Below, piece by piece: positions 14,928 to 23,633 of a DNA stretch of 25,321 nucleotides. This stretch comes from GCA-2712985 sp964515905 (lineage in GTDB: Bacteria > Pseudomonadota > Alphaproteobacteria > UBA7887), in assembly GCA_964515905.1 (NCBI GenBank), contig CAZEWK010000108.1, forward strand, positions 1 to 25,321, written 5' to 3'. Below the pieces are notes generated by a model. That model saw nothing but the letters and a program-made list of their open reading frames with translations. It was not told the DNA's origin and ran no database searches. Every line of letters starts with the position of its first letter. Position 1 is the first letter of the stretch. The translations under genes were made by a program, and so were the position numbers.

Positions 14928-16586
14928 ATGAGCCTAATAGCGCGTAGATACCTGATCACTCTGTTACTTATTACTTCCGTGATCTCAGTAGAGATAACGA
15001 AGGCGTTTGCCAACGACCACTCTTCGATAGAACCAGTTATAAGCGATCTCAGCAAGAAGGGCTTTGACGAGAAATCTATTGCTATTGACGCTCTGGCTGA
15101 AATTGGAGGAGCTCAGGTTGAAAAGATCCTTATGGAGTTCCTGAATGGCCATTTATATACAAGAAAGGAAAACGGAAAAGTCGTAATAGTCGAGAAATCA
15201 GACGAAGCTTATGTTCTGACGGACCCTATCACCTCAATGGAAATTGGGACTGCTACCAAGAAAGAAATTAAAAAAATTCGAGTGAACAATCGACTCAGAA
15301 AAATTATTCGTAGTGCCCTTGGTCGAATAACACTATCAAGCCCAGATCCGGTCAAACGTGGGAAGGCAGCCGAAACATTTTTTCACAAACCCCGCGTAGA
15401 TGACGCAGCGGTCTTAGAAGCTGCATTAAAACGGGAAACGGATAAAAATGTGGGCTCTAAGATGTCAATGGCACTAGCCGCAATATATTTAGATTCCCAA
15501 TTTCCACAGACAAAACGATTGGAGGCAATTAAGACTTTGAGTGGTTTTATTGATCCAGATGTCCGATCATTGTTGGCCAAAGTTTTAGTCAAAGATGAGT
15601 CTGGAACCTTTATCGAAAAAAACGACTCTGTTCGAGTAGCAGCGGAGATTAGTTTTGAAAATATTCAAAGCAAGCTTCGATTGTACGGACTACTGGAAAC
15701 TTTATTTCATGGTCTGAGTCTTGGGTCAGTTCTGTTACTTGCAGCTATTGGACTAGCAATAACGTTCGGAGTAATGGGTGTAATTAATATGGCCCATGGA
15801 GAAATGGTTATGCTCGGTGCGTACACAACCTTTCTGGTACAAGAATTATTTCGTAATTATCTTCCCTCCGGTTTTGATTTTTCACTATTAATAGCTATTC
15901 CCCTGGCTTTCTTAATATCGGCAATAGTTGGGATTCTAATCGAGAGAGGTATTATTCGTTACCTCTATGGAAGACCATTGGAAACACTTCTGGCGACTTG
16001 GGGACTTAGCCTGATTTTACAACAACTCGTCCGGACCATTTTTGGCCCAACTAATCGTGAAGTTGGCTCACCAACTTGGATGATGGGTGCCCTCGATGTA
16101 GGCGGTGGAATAGTATTACCTTACAGTCGGCTATACATCATTGTTTTTAGCATCATTGTCTTGGCAATCCTGTTGGTGACTCTCAAGCATACTACTTTCG
16201 GTTTGAGAATGAGGGCTGTAACTCAGAATCGCAGCATGGCTAATGCTATGGGAATTCGCACCGGTAGGGTTGACGCTTTAACCTTTGGCTTGGGTTGTGG
16301 CATCGCTGGGATAGCAGGGGTCGCCTTAAGTCAAATCGATAACGTGAGTCCTAATCTTGGACAGGCCTATATCATTGATTCTTTTATGGTTGTCGTATTT
16401 GGCGGGGTCGGAAATTTGTGGGGCACATTGGTTGGCGCAATGAGCCTCGGAGTTGTGAACAAATTTCTTGAACCTCACTCGGGAGCTGTATTGGGGAAAA
16501 TACTCGTGCTTGTGTTTATTATTCTCTTTATCCAAAAACGACCACGCGGCCTTTTTGCTCTCAAAGGCCGAGCAGCGGAGCAATAG
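14928..16586 (+). CDS. urtB: Urea ABC transporter permease UrtB with N-terminal periplasmic domain
   Basis: 552 residues from the ATG at 14928; a TTG at 14916 is in frame but gives no better start. Residues 1-28 form a signal-like segment (ARRYLITLLLITSVISVEI). About 30-235 is a soluble, helix-rich region with HEAT-like alternation, which is known in proteobacterial UrtB proteins and accounts for their length compared with LivH (about 300). The C-terminal 310 residues are the LivH-like membrane domain with signature NMAHGEMVMLGAY and the tail QKRPRGLFALKGR. It should pair with UrtC to form the urea channel. The start is 224 bases after urtA, by far the largest gap in the unit, and I see no strong ribosome-binding sequence before this ATG. 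Confidence 0.92.
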   Translation: MSLIARRYLITLLLITSVISVEITKAFANDHSSIEPVISDLSKKGFDEKSIAIDALAEIGGAQVEKILMEFLNGHLYTRKENGKVVIVEKSDEAYVLTDPITSMEIGTATKKEIKKIRVNNRLRKIIRSALGRITLSSPDPVKRGKAAETFFHKPRVDDAAVLEAALKRETDKNVGSKMSMALAAIYLDSQFPQTKRLEAIKTLSGFIDPDVRSLLAKVLVKDESGTFIEKNDSVRVAAEISFENIQSKLRLYGLLETLFHGLSLGSVLLLAAIGLAITFGVMGVINMAHGEMVMLGAYTTFLVQELFRNYLPSGFDFSLLIAIPLAFLISAIVGILIERGIIRYLYGRPLETLLATWGLSLILQQLVRTIFGPTNREVGSPTWMMGALDVGGGIVLPYSRLYIIVFSIIVLAILLVTLKHTTFGLRMRAVTQNRSMANAMGIRTGRVDALTFGLGCGIAGIAGVALSQIDNVSPNLGQAYIIDSFMVVVFGGVGNLWGTLVGAMSLGVVNKFLEPHSGAVLGKILVLVFIILFIQKRPRGLFALKGRAAEQ

Positions 16587-16589
16587 CTT

Positions 16590-17714
16590 ATGGTGCTCAA
16601 TAATAAATCCTTCTTAAGGCTCGACTCGGCAAGCACTGTTTTTCTTACCGTAATCGCACTAACGACAGTCATCGTCCTAATTGGAAATTTATTGATTCCA
16701 GAATCATCTGTTTTTTATATACCAACCTATCTGGTCAGCCTGATTGGAAAATACCTTTGTTTCGCCCTATTAGCTATGAGTGTAGATCTAATATGGGGCT
16801 TTTGTGGAATTCTGAGTCTTGGGCACGGCGCTTTTTTCGCTTTAGGCGGATACGCAATGGGTATGCACCTGATGCGCCAGATTGGAGACCGAGGAGTGTA
16901 TGGAAATTCAATATTACCGGACTTCATGGTCTTTCTCAATTGGGATACCTTACCGTGGTATTGGCTCGGTTTTGACAATTTTATTTTTGCGATAGTCATG
17001 GCTGTTGTCATACCCGGAGCCCTGGCATTTGCTTTTGGTTGGCTCGCTTTTCGATCAAGAGTGACCGGCGTGTACTTTGCAATTATTACCCAGGCTATGA
17101 CTTTTGCCTTAATGCTAGCGTTTTTTAGAAATGACATGGGGTTTGGAGGAAACAATGGTCTAACCGATTTTAAAGACATACTTGGCTTCAGCTTACAATC
17201 GGACTTAACTCGATGTTGTCTATTTACTGCCTCCGCCGTCGCGTTGGGATTTGGTTATCTATTTTGTAGGTTTGTGACCAAATCAAGTTTAGGGCAGGTT
17301 CTAATTGCGATACGGGACTCCGAAAGTCGCGCACGTTTTCTTGGCTATAGGGTGGATCATTATAAATTGTTTATCTTTACTATATCTGCGATGCTGGCAG
17401 GCATAGCTGGCGCACTTTATGTGCCACAAGTGGGGATTATAAATCCTAGCGAATTCGCACCGCCAGGATCCATCGAAATAGTGATATGGGTTGCAGTCGG
17501 GGGGCGTGGCACATTGTATGGCGCAGCTTTAGGAGCTGTCCTCGTTAACTACGCAAAAACATATTTCACCGGGGCATTGCCAGATGCTTGGCTATACGTA
17601 CTTGGTGCCAGTTTCATTATTGTAACACTCTATCTGCCAAAAGGAATTATTGGAATACTAACAACTCGACCTAACTTTACAGGGCTATTAAGCAAAATGA
17701 AGGATAGAGCATAG
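16590..17714 (+). CDS. urtC: Urea ABC transporter permease UrtC
   Basis: LivM-type membrane subunit, 374 residues, the usual UrtC length. Several hydrophobic segments are clear. The signature DLIWGFCGILSLGHGAFF contains the LSLGHGAFFALGGYAMGMH stretch typical of UrtC, followed by the long loop with WDTLPWYWLGF that UrtC proteins carry. Near the end EIVIWVAVGGRGTLYGA and PKGIIGIL are typical. It starts three bases after the urtB stop and its TAG stop shares one base with the GTG start of urtD, so urtB-C-D are probably translationally coupled. Confidence 0.94.
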   Translation: MVLNNKSFLRLDSASTVFLTVIALTTVIVLIGNLLIPESSVFYIPTYLVSLIGKYLCFALLAMSVDLIWGFCGILSLGHGAFFALGGYAMGMHLMRQIGDRGVYGNSILPDFMVFLNWDTLPWYWLGFDNFIFAIVMAVVIPGALAFAFGWLAFRSRVTGVYFAIITQAMTFALMLAFFRNDMGFGGNNGLTDFKDILGFSLQSDLTRCCLFTASAVALGFGYLFCRFVTKSSLGQVLIAIRDSESRARFLGYRVDHYKLFIFTISAMLAGIAGALYVPQVGIINPSEFAPPGSIEIVIWVAVGGRGTLYGAALGAVLVNYAKTYFTGALPDAWLYVLGASFIIVTLYLPKGIIGILTTRPNFTGLLSKMKDRA

Positions 17715-18520
17715 TGGAAATGCTCAAAACATATAGACAAACACAAACTACTGATCACGATAGCTTACCCTCATCAAAAGCTCGAGATTCTATTCTCTAT
17801 ATGGATGGAGTAAGCGTCAGTTTTGATGGCTTTAAAGCGTTAAGTGAATTAAGCCTGGTAGTAGAACGAGGAGAAATGCGAGCGGTCATAGGTCCAAATG
17901 GGGCGGGAAAAACGACAATGATGGATATCATCAGCGGCCGAACACGACCTGACAGTGGCCGTGTAATTTTTAGCGGAAAAACTGACCTTACAAGGCTAGA
18001 TGAGTCAGCTATTGCTGAGCTCGGTATTGGTCGAAAATTTCAAAAACCCACAGTATTTGAGAAGCAAACGGTGTACGAAAATCTTTCGCTCGCCCTAAAA
18101 ATGGACCGAAGAGTCTTTCCAAAATTATTTGGTCAATCTACTAAAGACTCTGAATTACGACTCCACGAAATACTCCAAATAATAGCGTTGTCTGATCAAA
18201 GAAAAGTGCTCGCGGGCCGCCTATCCCATGGCCAAAAGCAATGGCTAGAAATCGGCATGCTCTTAGCTCAAGACCCAGAGCTTTTGATGGTTGATGAGCC
18301 TGTCGCCGGTATGACAGATAAAGAAACAGAGCAAACAGTGGAACTACTCAAAACGATTTCCTCAAAACGGTCCGTCCTAGTGGTCGAACATGATATGGAA
18401 TTTGTTAGGGCTCTAGACACAAAAGTTACAGTTTTACACGAAGGATCTGTGTTAGCTGAAGGGTCCCTAGATTTCGTCCAAAATAATGAACGTGTCATCG
18501 ATGTTTATTTAGGTCGTTGA
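17714..18520 (+). CDS. urtD: Urea ABC transporter ATP-binding protein UrtD
   Basis: LivG-type ATPase of the urea importer, 268 residues from the GTG at 17714; an ATG at 17720 is an alternative. Walker A GPNGAGKT is at about 60-67, the Q-loop reads GIGRKFQKPTVFE, which is diagnostic for UrtD, the signature is LSHGQKQWLEIGM, Walker B is LLMVDEPVAGM and the switch histidine is in VVEHDMEFV. A roughly 25-residue polar N-terminal lead precedes the nucleotide-binding domain, as in other UrtD proteins. Its end overlaps or abuts urtE. Confidence 0.94.
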   Translation: MEMLKTYRQTQTTDHDSLPSSKARDSILYMDGVSVSFDGFKALSELSLVVERGEMRAVIGPNGAGKTTMMDIISGRTRPDSGRVIFSGKTDLTRLDESAIAELGIGRKFQKPTVFEKQTVYENLSLALKMDRRVFPKLFGQSTKDSELRLHEILQIIALSDQRKVLAGRLSHGQKQWLEIGMLLAQDPELLMVDEPVAGMTDKETEQTVELLKTISSKRSVLVVEHDMEFVRALDTKVTVLHEGSVLAEGSLDFVQNNERVIDVYLGR

Positions 18521-18522
18521 CA

Positions 18523-19218
18523 GTGCTTACCGTGGATAAAATGGACCTTTATTATGGAGCTAGTCACGCTTTGCGAAACGTAACTTTAAGAGCGAACGCT
18601 GGTTCAGTAACGTGTGTTTTAGGTCGTAACGGCGTAGGGAAAACTAGTTTATTACGAGCAATAATGGGATTACACCCTGTGGCTACAGGAAGCATTAAAT
18701 GGAAGGAGGAAGAGATTACCTCACTTTCACCCTATGAACGTGCCCGAAGAAAAATTGCCTTCGTCCCCCAAGGACGAGAAATATTTCCTTTGCTGACGGT
18801 AGAAGAAAATTTACTTACAGGTTATGCCGCACTACCAAAAAAACTTCAGTATTTGCCAGAAGAAATTTTTGAACTTTTTCCAATACTTCGAGATATGTTA
18901 AACCGGAAGGGCGGCGACCTTTCTGGAGGTCAGCAGCAGCAGTTGGCAATTGCTCGAGCGCTCGTAACTAGACCCGAACTGTTATTACTAGATGAACCTA
19001 CCGAAGGCATTCAGCCGTCAATCATTAAGGATATCGACCACGTCATACGCCACCTTCGGAGTAAATCTGATATCGCTATACTGTTGGTGGAGCAGTATTT
19101 TGAGTTCGCAAAAGAACTAGCTGATAGCTATTTTGTTATGGATAGAGGTTCGATCGTATTAGGCGGAGACAGAAGAAATATGGTTGAATCTGATGTTAGA
19201 AGACACCTTACTGTCTAG
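18523..19218 (+). CDS. urtE: Urea ABC transporter ATP-binding protein UrtE
   Basis: LivF-type ATPase, second nucleotide-binding subunit of the urea importer, 231 residues from the GTG at 18523. That start gives LTVDKMDLYYGASHAL, the usual UrtE beginning; a TTG at 18517 overlapping the urtD stop is the alternative. Walker A GRNGVGKT is at about 34-41, the signature is a full LSGGQQQQLAIARAL, Walker B is LLLLDEPTEGIQPSI, and the end of the domain reads ILLVEQYFEFAKELAD. The downstream ureD start lies inside its last codons, tying transport and urease genes together. Confidence 0.94.
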   Translation: MLTVDKMDLYYGASHALRNVTLRANAGSVTCVLGRNGVGKTSLLRAIMGLHPVATGSIKWKEEEITSLSPYERARRKIAFVPQGREIFPLLTVEENLLTGYAALPKKLQYLPEEIFELFPILRDMLNRKGGDLSGGQQQQLAIARALVTRPELLLLDEPTEGIQPSIIKDIDHVIRHLRSKSDIAILLVEQYFEFAKELADSYFVMDRGSIVLGGDRRNMVESDVRRHLTV

Positions 19219-20074
19219 TTACAGGTCTACCAAAACATCACGGGGAAAGCCGGTTTCTGGGCGCCTTGAAATCCGTTTTAATAGTGACGGGCAACATACC
19301 TACGTGGATCACCTATATCAAAAACAACCGCTAAGAGTCCTCTTCCCTAGAGATTCAAACATCGGCAATCTAACGGTCCTCGTAAACATGGCGGGCGGAG
19401 TTGTCGGAGGGGATCAACATTGCATAAATATTGAGTGTGGTCCTAACGCTGTTGCAACAGTTACGGGTCAAGCCGCCGAGAAAATATATCGGTCTACCGG
19501 TGCCATTGCCCAAATAGAACAATTCATTTCTGTTGCGCGCCAGGGATGGCTTGAAATGTTACCCCAAGGGACAATACTGTTTAACGGTTGCAGAGTTAAG
19601 CGTAAGAATCATGTCACAGTACTCGCTGGAGGGCGATGTATGATTGGGGAAATCCTGACTTTTGGACGCATTGCTATGGGAGAAACTTTACGAAATGGTC
19701 TGGTAAGTGACGAATGGAAAATATTTAGGGACAAGAAACTGTGCTGGGCCGATTTTTTCCATATAGACGACGAGATGCATAATACATTTGACCAAATTGC
19801 AGGACTTGATAACTCAGACGCGATGGGCATATGTCTTTACTGTGCAGACGATGCATCTAATTACCTAGATGATGCTAGAAGTTTACTCGGAAAACAAAAC
19901 AACATTAGAAGCGATACGCTAACCGGAGTGAGTGCAATGGAAAACTTATTAATCATGCGATGGTTGTCAAAAGACCCCGCGCACTTGCGTAGTAATTTTG
20001 GAATATTCTGGTCGGAGTTTCGCGCACTAGTCGGTGCACAAAAGTCAGCCCTACCTTCTATTTGGCAAATTTAA
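19193..20074 (+). CDS. ureD: Urease accessory protein UreD
   Basis: Scaffold protein of the UreD-UreF-UreG complex that helps insert nickel into apo-urease; 293 residues from the ATG at 19193, with a TTG three codons earlier (19184) also possible. The conserved UreD stretches LVNMAGGVVGGDQ, VTGQAAEKIYRS and LEMLPQGTILFNGCRV are present, as is the GEILTFGRIAMGE motif. The gene overlaps the end of urtE by 26 bases. It ends 17 bases before ureAB. Confidence 0.93.
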   Translation: MLEDTLLSSYRSTKTSRGKPVSGRLEIRFNSDGQHTYVDHLYQKQPLRVLFPRDSNIGNLTVLVNMAGGVVGGDQHCINIECGPNAVATVTGQAAEKIYRSTGAIAQIEQFISVARQGWLEMLPQGTILFNGCRVKRKNHVTVLAGGRCMIGEILTFGRIAMGETLRNGLVSDEWKIFRDKKLCWADFFHIDDEMHNTFDQIAGLDNSDAMGICLYCADDASNYLDDARSLLGKQNNIRSDTLTGVSAMENLLIMRWLSKDPAHLRSNFGIFWSEFRALVGAQKSALPSIWQI

Positions 20075-20091
20075 AATCGGAGAGATATCTC

Positions 20092-20724
20092 ATGAATCTT
20101 ACACCGCGGGAAAAAGACAAATTACTAGTCTCCGTCGCCGCAATGGTTGCTCGACGCCGAATGGAGCGAGGCGTGAAACTCAATTACCCGGAGGCTGTCG
20201 CCCTAATCACCGATTTTGTGATAGAAGGGGCTCGCGACGGACAGTCAGTGTCACAACTTATGTCGGACGGAGCTAAGGTGTTAATTACGGATCAGGTTAT
20301 GCCAGGCATTCCAGAAATGATCTCGGAAATCCAGGTGGAAGCGACATTCCCTGATGGAACTAAGTTGGTAACAGTGCATCAACCAATTAGACCTATGTCT
20401 TCCACTATTATTCCTGGGGAAATAATAACTGATGACGGTAGCATCACTTTGAATGCAGGCCGAACCACTATCACTCTTGAAATTTCAAATACCGGTGATA
20501 GGCCCATACAAGTTGGAAGCCACTACCATTTTTATGAAGTGAATAGCGCTCTTAAATTCGATCGAGAAAAAACTCGAGGCTTTCGGCTTGACATCCCAGC
20601 CGGCACAGCGGTGCGCTTTGAACCGGGTCAGTCTCGACAAATTTCGCTAGTACCCTTTGAAGGTAAACGAGCAGTTTACGGTTTTAACCAAGCCATAATG
20701 GCGAGCTTAGACACAGCAGAATAG
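20092..20724 (+). CDS. ureAB: Fused urease gamma-beta subunit (UreA-UreB)
   Basis: 210 residues in one reading frame. Residues 1-100 are UreA (gamma): LTPREKDKLLVSVAAMVARR, LNYPEAVALITDFV and VMPGIPEMISEIQVEATFPD. Residues about 107-208 are UreB (beta): IIPGEI, LNAGRTTITLEISNTGDRPI, VGSHYHFYEVN, GTAVRFEPGQSRQISLVPF. Only a few residues (RPMSST) join the two, with no frameshift. In most Proteobacteria these are separate genes; fusions are known, for example in Helicobacter. They form the structural part of urease with UreC. The ATG at 20092 is preferred because GGAGAG lies seven bases before it and it matches the UreA N-terminus; an in-frame TTG at 20062 lies inside ureD. Confidence 0.95.
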   Translation: MNLTPREKDKLLVSVAAMVARRRMERGVKLNYPEAVALITDFVIEGARDGQSVSQLMSDGAKVLITDQVMPGIPEMISEIQVEATFPDGTKLVTVHQPIRPMSSTIIPGEIITDDGSITLNAGRTTITLEISNTGDRPIQVGSHYHFYEVNSALKFDREKTRGFRLDIPAGTAVRFEPGQSRQISLVPFEGKRAVYGFNQAIMASLDTAE

Positions 20725-20726
20725 AC

Positions 20727-22439
20727 ATGGCTACAAAAATCAAAAAAAATGCTTACGCGGACATGTTTGGGCCCACTACTGGAGACTGTATGCGACTGGC
20801 CGACACAGATTTGTATATCAAAATAGAATCCGATTACACCACCTATGGAGAAGAAGTGAAATTTGGCGGAGGCAAAGTAATTCGCGATGGAATGGGTCAA
20901 TCACAAATTTCACGAGAGGAGGGAGCGGTCGACACTGTGATCACTAATGCAGTTATTGTTGATCACTGGGGAATTACCAAAGCAGATATTGGTATAAAAG
21001 ATGGCCGAATTCTGAAAATTGGCAAAGCAGGTAATCCAGATATCCAATCTAATGTCGACATAGTAATCGGTCCCAGTACCGAAGCAATTGCTGCGGAAGG
21101 AAAAATTGTTACGGCTGGTGGTATTGACGCGCACATACATTTTATTAGCCCCCAACAAATTGAGGAAGCACTATACAGCGGAATAACAACGATGCTGGGT
21201 GGTGGAACCGGTCCAGCAACAGGAACAAATGCTACTACCTGCACCCCAGGCCCATGGCATATTTCCCGAATGCTTCAAGCTGCTGAAGGATTTGCCATGA
21301 ATTTAGGTTTTTTTGGTAAAGGAAACACAAGTATGCCGGGCGGACTTGTGGAACAAATTGAAGCCGGCGCCTGCGGACTCAAATTGCATGAAGATTGGGG
21401 GACCACGCCAGCAACTATCGACAATTGCTTAAGTGTTGCGGACGATTTTGATATTCAAGTACTAATTCATACTGACACGTTAAATGAGTCTGGTTTCGTT
21501 GAAAACACTGTGTCTGCTTTCAAAGGGCGGACGATACACGCTTTTCACACGGAAGGTGCTGGAGGCGGTCATGCCCCGGATATTATTAAACTATGTGGTG
21601 AACCAAACGTCTTACCATCGTCCACAAACCCGACCCGTCCCTATACGGTCAATACACTCGACGAACATTTAGATATGTTAATGGTATGCCATCACTTAGA
21701 TAAAGATATACCTGAGGACGTAGCATTTGCAGAAAGTCGAATTCGTCGCGAAACTATAGCAGCGGAAGATATTCTCCACGATCTTGGAGCATTTTCCATG
21801 ATCGCGTCAGATAGCCAAGCGATGGGTCGAGTTGGGGAAGTGATAATACGAACATGGCAAACAGCCGATAAAATGAAACGTCAATTTGGACCTATGGGAG
21901 ACAACGCCGCCGATAACGATAACATGAGAGTTAAACGATATATAGCTAAATACACAATCAATCCAGCTATTGCTCACGGAATTGCACAGCATATCGGTTC
22001 TGTAGAAGAAGGAAAATTAGCCGATTTGGTTATATGGAATCCGCCGTTTTTTGGTGTCAAACCAGATCTTATATTAAAGTGTGGAACGATAACAGCTGCA
22101 CTAATGGGAGACCCCAATGCTTCCATTCCAACACCGCAACCAGAACACTATCGACCTATGTTTGGATCGTTTGGAAAGTCATTGCTTGAAAGTGCGGTTA
22201 CCTTCGTTAGTCAAACTGCCTATGACAAAAATATCGGTTCTACCCATCACTTATCTAAACGTCTTATCCCCGTCGCGCAGACACGAGCGCAAATTAACAA
22301 GGGCAGCATGATTCACAACAGTTTGACCCCGCACATCGAAGTAGACCCTGAAACATACGAAGTAAAGGCAGATGGAGTCCTACTGACTTGCGAACCAGCA
22401 GAAACGTTAAGCATGGCCCAACGGTACTTTCTTTATTAG
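20727..22439 (+). CDS. ureC: Urease alpha (catalytic) subunit
   Basis: Nickel enzyme subunit that hydrolyses urea to ammonia and carbamate; 570 residues, the usual 565-572. All active-site residues can be seen: His136 and His138 (DAHIHF), the carbamylated Lys219 (GLKLHEDWG), His248 (LIHTD), His274 (HAFHTEG), the flap Cys321-His322-His323 (MVCHHLDKD) and Asp362 (ASDSQAMGR). The TGPATGTNATTCTPGPWHI stretch is intact. The sequence therefore predicts an active enzyme. It starts two bases after the ureAB stop. Confidence 0.97.
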   Translation: MATKIKKNAYADMFGPTTGDCMRLADTDLYIKIESDYTTYGEEVKFGGGKVIRDGMGQSQISREEGAVDTVITNAVIVDHWGITKADIGIKDGRILKIGKAGNPDIQSNVDIVIGPSTEAIAAEGKIVTAGGIDAHIHFISPQQIEEALYSGITTMLGGGTGPATGTNATTCTPGPWHISRMLQAAEGFAMNLGFFGKGNTSMPGGLVEQIEAGACGLKLHEDWGTTPATIDNCLSVADDFDIQVLIHTDTLNESGFVENTVSAFKGRTIHAFHTEGAGGGHAPDIIKLCGEPNVLPSSTNPTRPYTVNTLDEHLDMLMVCHHLDKDIPEDVAFAESRIRRETIAAEDILHDLGAFSMIASDSQAMGRVGEVIIRTWQTADKMKRQFGPMGDNAADNDNMRVKRYIAKYTINPAIAHGIAQHIGSVEEGKLADLVIWNPPFFGVKPDLILKCGTITAALMGDPNASIPTPQPEHYRPMFGSFGKSLLESAVTFVSQTAYDKNIGSTHHLSKRLIPVAQTRAQINKGSMIHNSLTPHIEVDPETYEVKADGVLLTCEPAETLSMAQRYFLY

Positions 22440-22454
22440 AAAGGAGGAAGAAGC

Positions 22455-22913
22455 ATGAAACGGGCCATAAAGCATGCTGTTGTGGGAGGTTGGCCAACCG
22501 CAAAAGAGGCCGACCAAGTAATACTGGATTATGACGATAGACACCGCCGGCGGATTCGACTGCGTACCAGTTTTGGGGAAGAAATATTACTAGACCTGAA
22601 AACTGCAATTGCAATGGCAGATGGCGATGGCCTACAACTGAATGACTCTCGCTGGCTTCGAGTCACAGCAAAACCCGAAAACCTTGTGCAAATCACTGCA
22701 GAAAACGCTAAGCATTTGACCCGCATTGCATGGCATTTAGGTAACCGTCATCTTCCGGCCGCTATTAGTAAAGACCGGATATTAATTCGGCCCGATCACG
22801 TAATTGAGGACATGCTACTGAAACTTCACGCAACCACAGAAACTGTCACAGAGCCTTTCCAACCTGAGTTCGGTGCTTATCACAAGCATAATATAGAAAA
22901 AAATTGGTTCTGA
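22455..22913 (+). CDS. ureE: Urease accessory protein UreE (nickel chaperone)
   Basis: 152 residues. The metallochaperone hands nickel to UreG. The C-terminal domain has GNRHLP (96-101) with the conserved interface metal-binding His99, and DHVIEDML (114-121). The C-terminus has only two histidines (His143 and His145) and no poly-histidine tail, so it belongs to the low-capacity UreE type. The N-terminal half reads VILDYDDRHRRRIRLRT, typical of the UreE peptide-binding domain. AAGGAGG at 22441-22447 is the strongest ribosome-binding site in the unit. Confidence 0.93.
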   Translation: MKRAIKHAVVGGWPTAKEADQVILDYDDRHRRRIRLRTSFGEEILLDLKTAIAMADGDGLQLNDSRWLRVTAKPENLVQITAENAKHLTRIAWHLGNRHLPAAISKDRILIRPDHVIEDMLLKLHATTETVTEPFQPEFGAYHKHNIEKNWF

Positions 22914-22916
22914 ACT

Positions 22917-23633
22917 ATGATTGAACACCGCGATGTTCTCAACCTCCCCGAGGATGCTTTATACAAATTATTGCATTGGTTTTCTCCTTCCTTCCCAATT
23001 GGTTCTTATTCTTATTCACGTGGTCTGGAGACTGCAATAGAAGCCAAACTAGTCCTTGAGGTTAATGGATTGGTTGATTGGATACATACTGATTTGCTAC
23101 GTGGCCCAGGATGGACTGATGCCATATTGTTTTGTCATATTTTTCGTTCAATTATAGGCGGCAACCAAGATGAATTTATGGAATTGGCTACCTTAGCAAA
23201 TGCAGCGCGCGGAAGCAGTGAACTCGCTCTAGAAAGCTCCAATCAGGGAAAAGCTTTTGCAAAAGCTACATCAGAATGTTGGTCCGTACCTCAGATGAAT
23301 TCTATAGAACGAGACTTAACCAATCTGGGCATTGAAATGACTCTCCCGGTTGCAGCAGCAACGGCCTGCGCCCTCAGTCAAATACCACTTAAACCCGCGT
23401 TATTTTTTTACACACAAGCTGATGCAAACAATCTTGTTAGCGCAGGCATTCGACTAATACCACTCGGCCAATCCGATGGCCAACGAGCACTGTCCCAACT
23501 TGAACAAACTGTGAACATGGTAGTTGAAAAGGCTCTAGCCATGGATTTGGACAAGCTTGGCACCTCCACACCAATGATCGATCTCATGTCAATGCACCAT
23601 GAAATCCAATATACAAGGCTATTCCGCTCATGA
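22917..23633 (+). CDS. ureF: Urease accessory protein UreF
   Basis: 238 residues, all-helical accessory protein that bridges UreD and UreG during nickel insertion. The family's start LLHWFSPSFPIGSYSYSRGL (residues 18-37) is clear, followed by GLVDWIHTDLLRGPGWTDA. The later stretches VAAATACALSQIPL and SAGIRLIPLGQSDGQRAL are conserved in UreF. It starts three bases after the ureE stop, and its end overlaps ureG in an ATGA, so the last three genes are tightly coupled. Confidence 0.93.
   Translation: MIEHRDVLNLPEDALYKLLHWFSPSFPIGSYSYSRGLETAIEAKLVLEVNGLVDWIHTDLLRGPGWTDAILFCHIFRSIIGGNQDEFMELATLANAARGSSELALESSNQGKAFAKATSECWSVPQMNSIERDLTNLGIEMTLPVAAATACALSQIPLKPALFFYTQADANNLVSAGIRLIPLGQSDGQRALSQLEQTVNMVVEKALAMDLDKLGTSTPMIDLMSMHHEIQYTRLFRS

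Noticed and set aside
14515..14928. Open frame of 137 codons on the minus strand, overlapping the 3' end of urtA and the urtA-urtB gap
   Set aside because: It lies mostly antisense to urtA or over the hairpin region, has no recognisable domain, and its composition does not look like a conserved protein.
14915..15660. Long N-terminal region of UrtB as a possible gene fusion or frame error
   Set aside because: Proteobacterial UrtB proteins are known to carry a signal sequence and a soluble domain of this size, so the length is normal for the family.
20062..20091. Upstream in-frame TTG start for the UreAB fusion
   Set aside because: It lies inside ureD, while the ATG at 20092 has a good ribosome-binding sequence and gives the normal UreA N-terminus.
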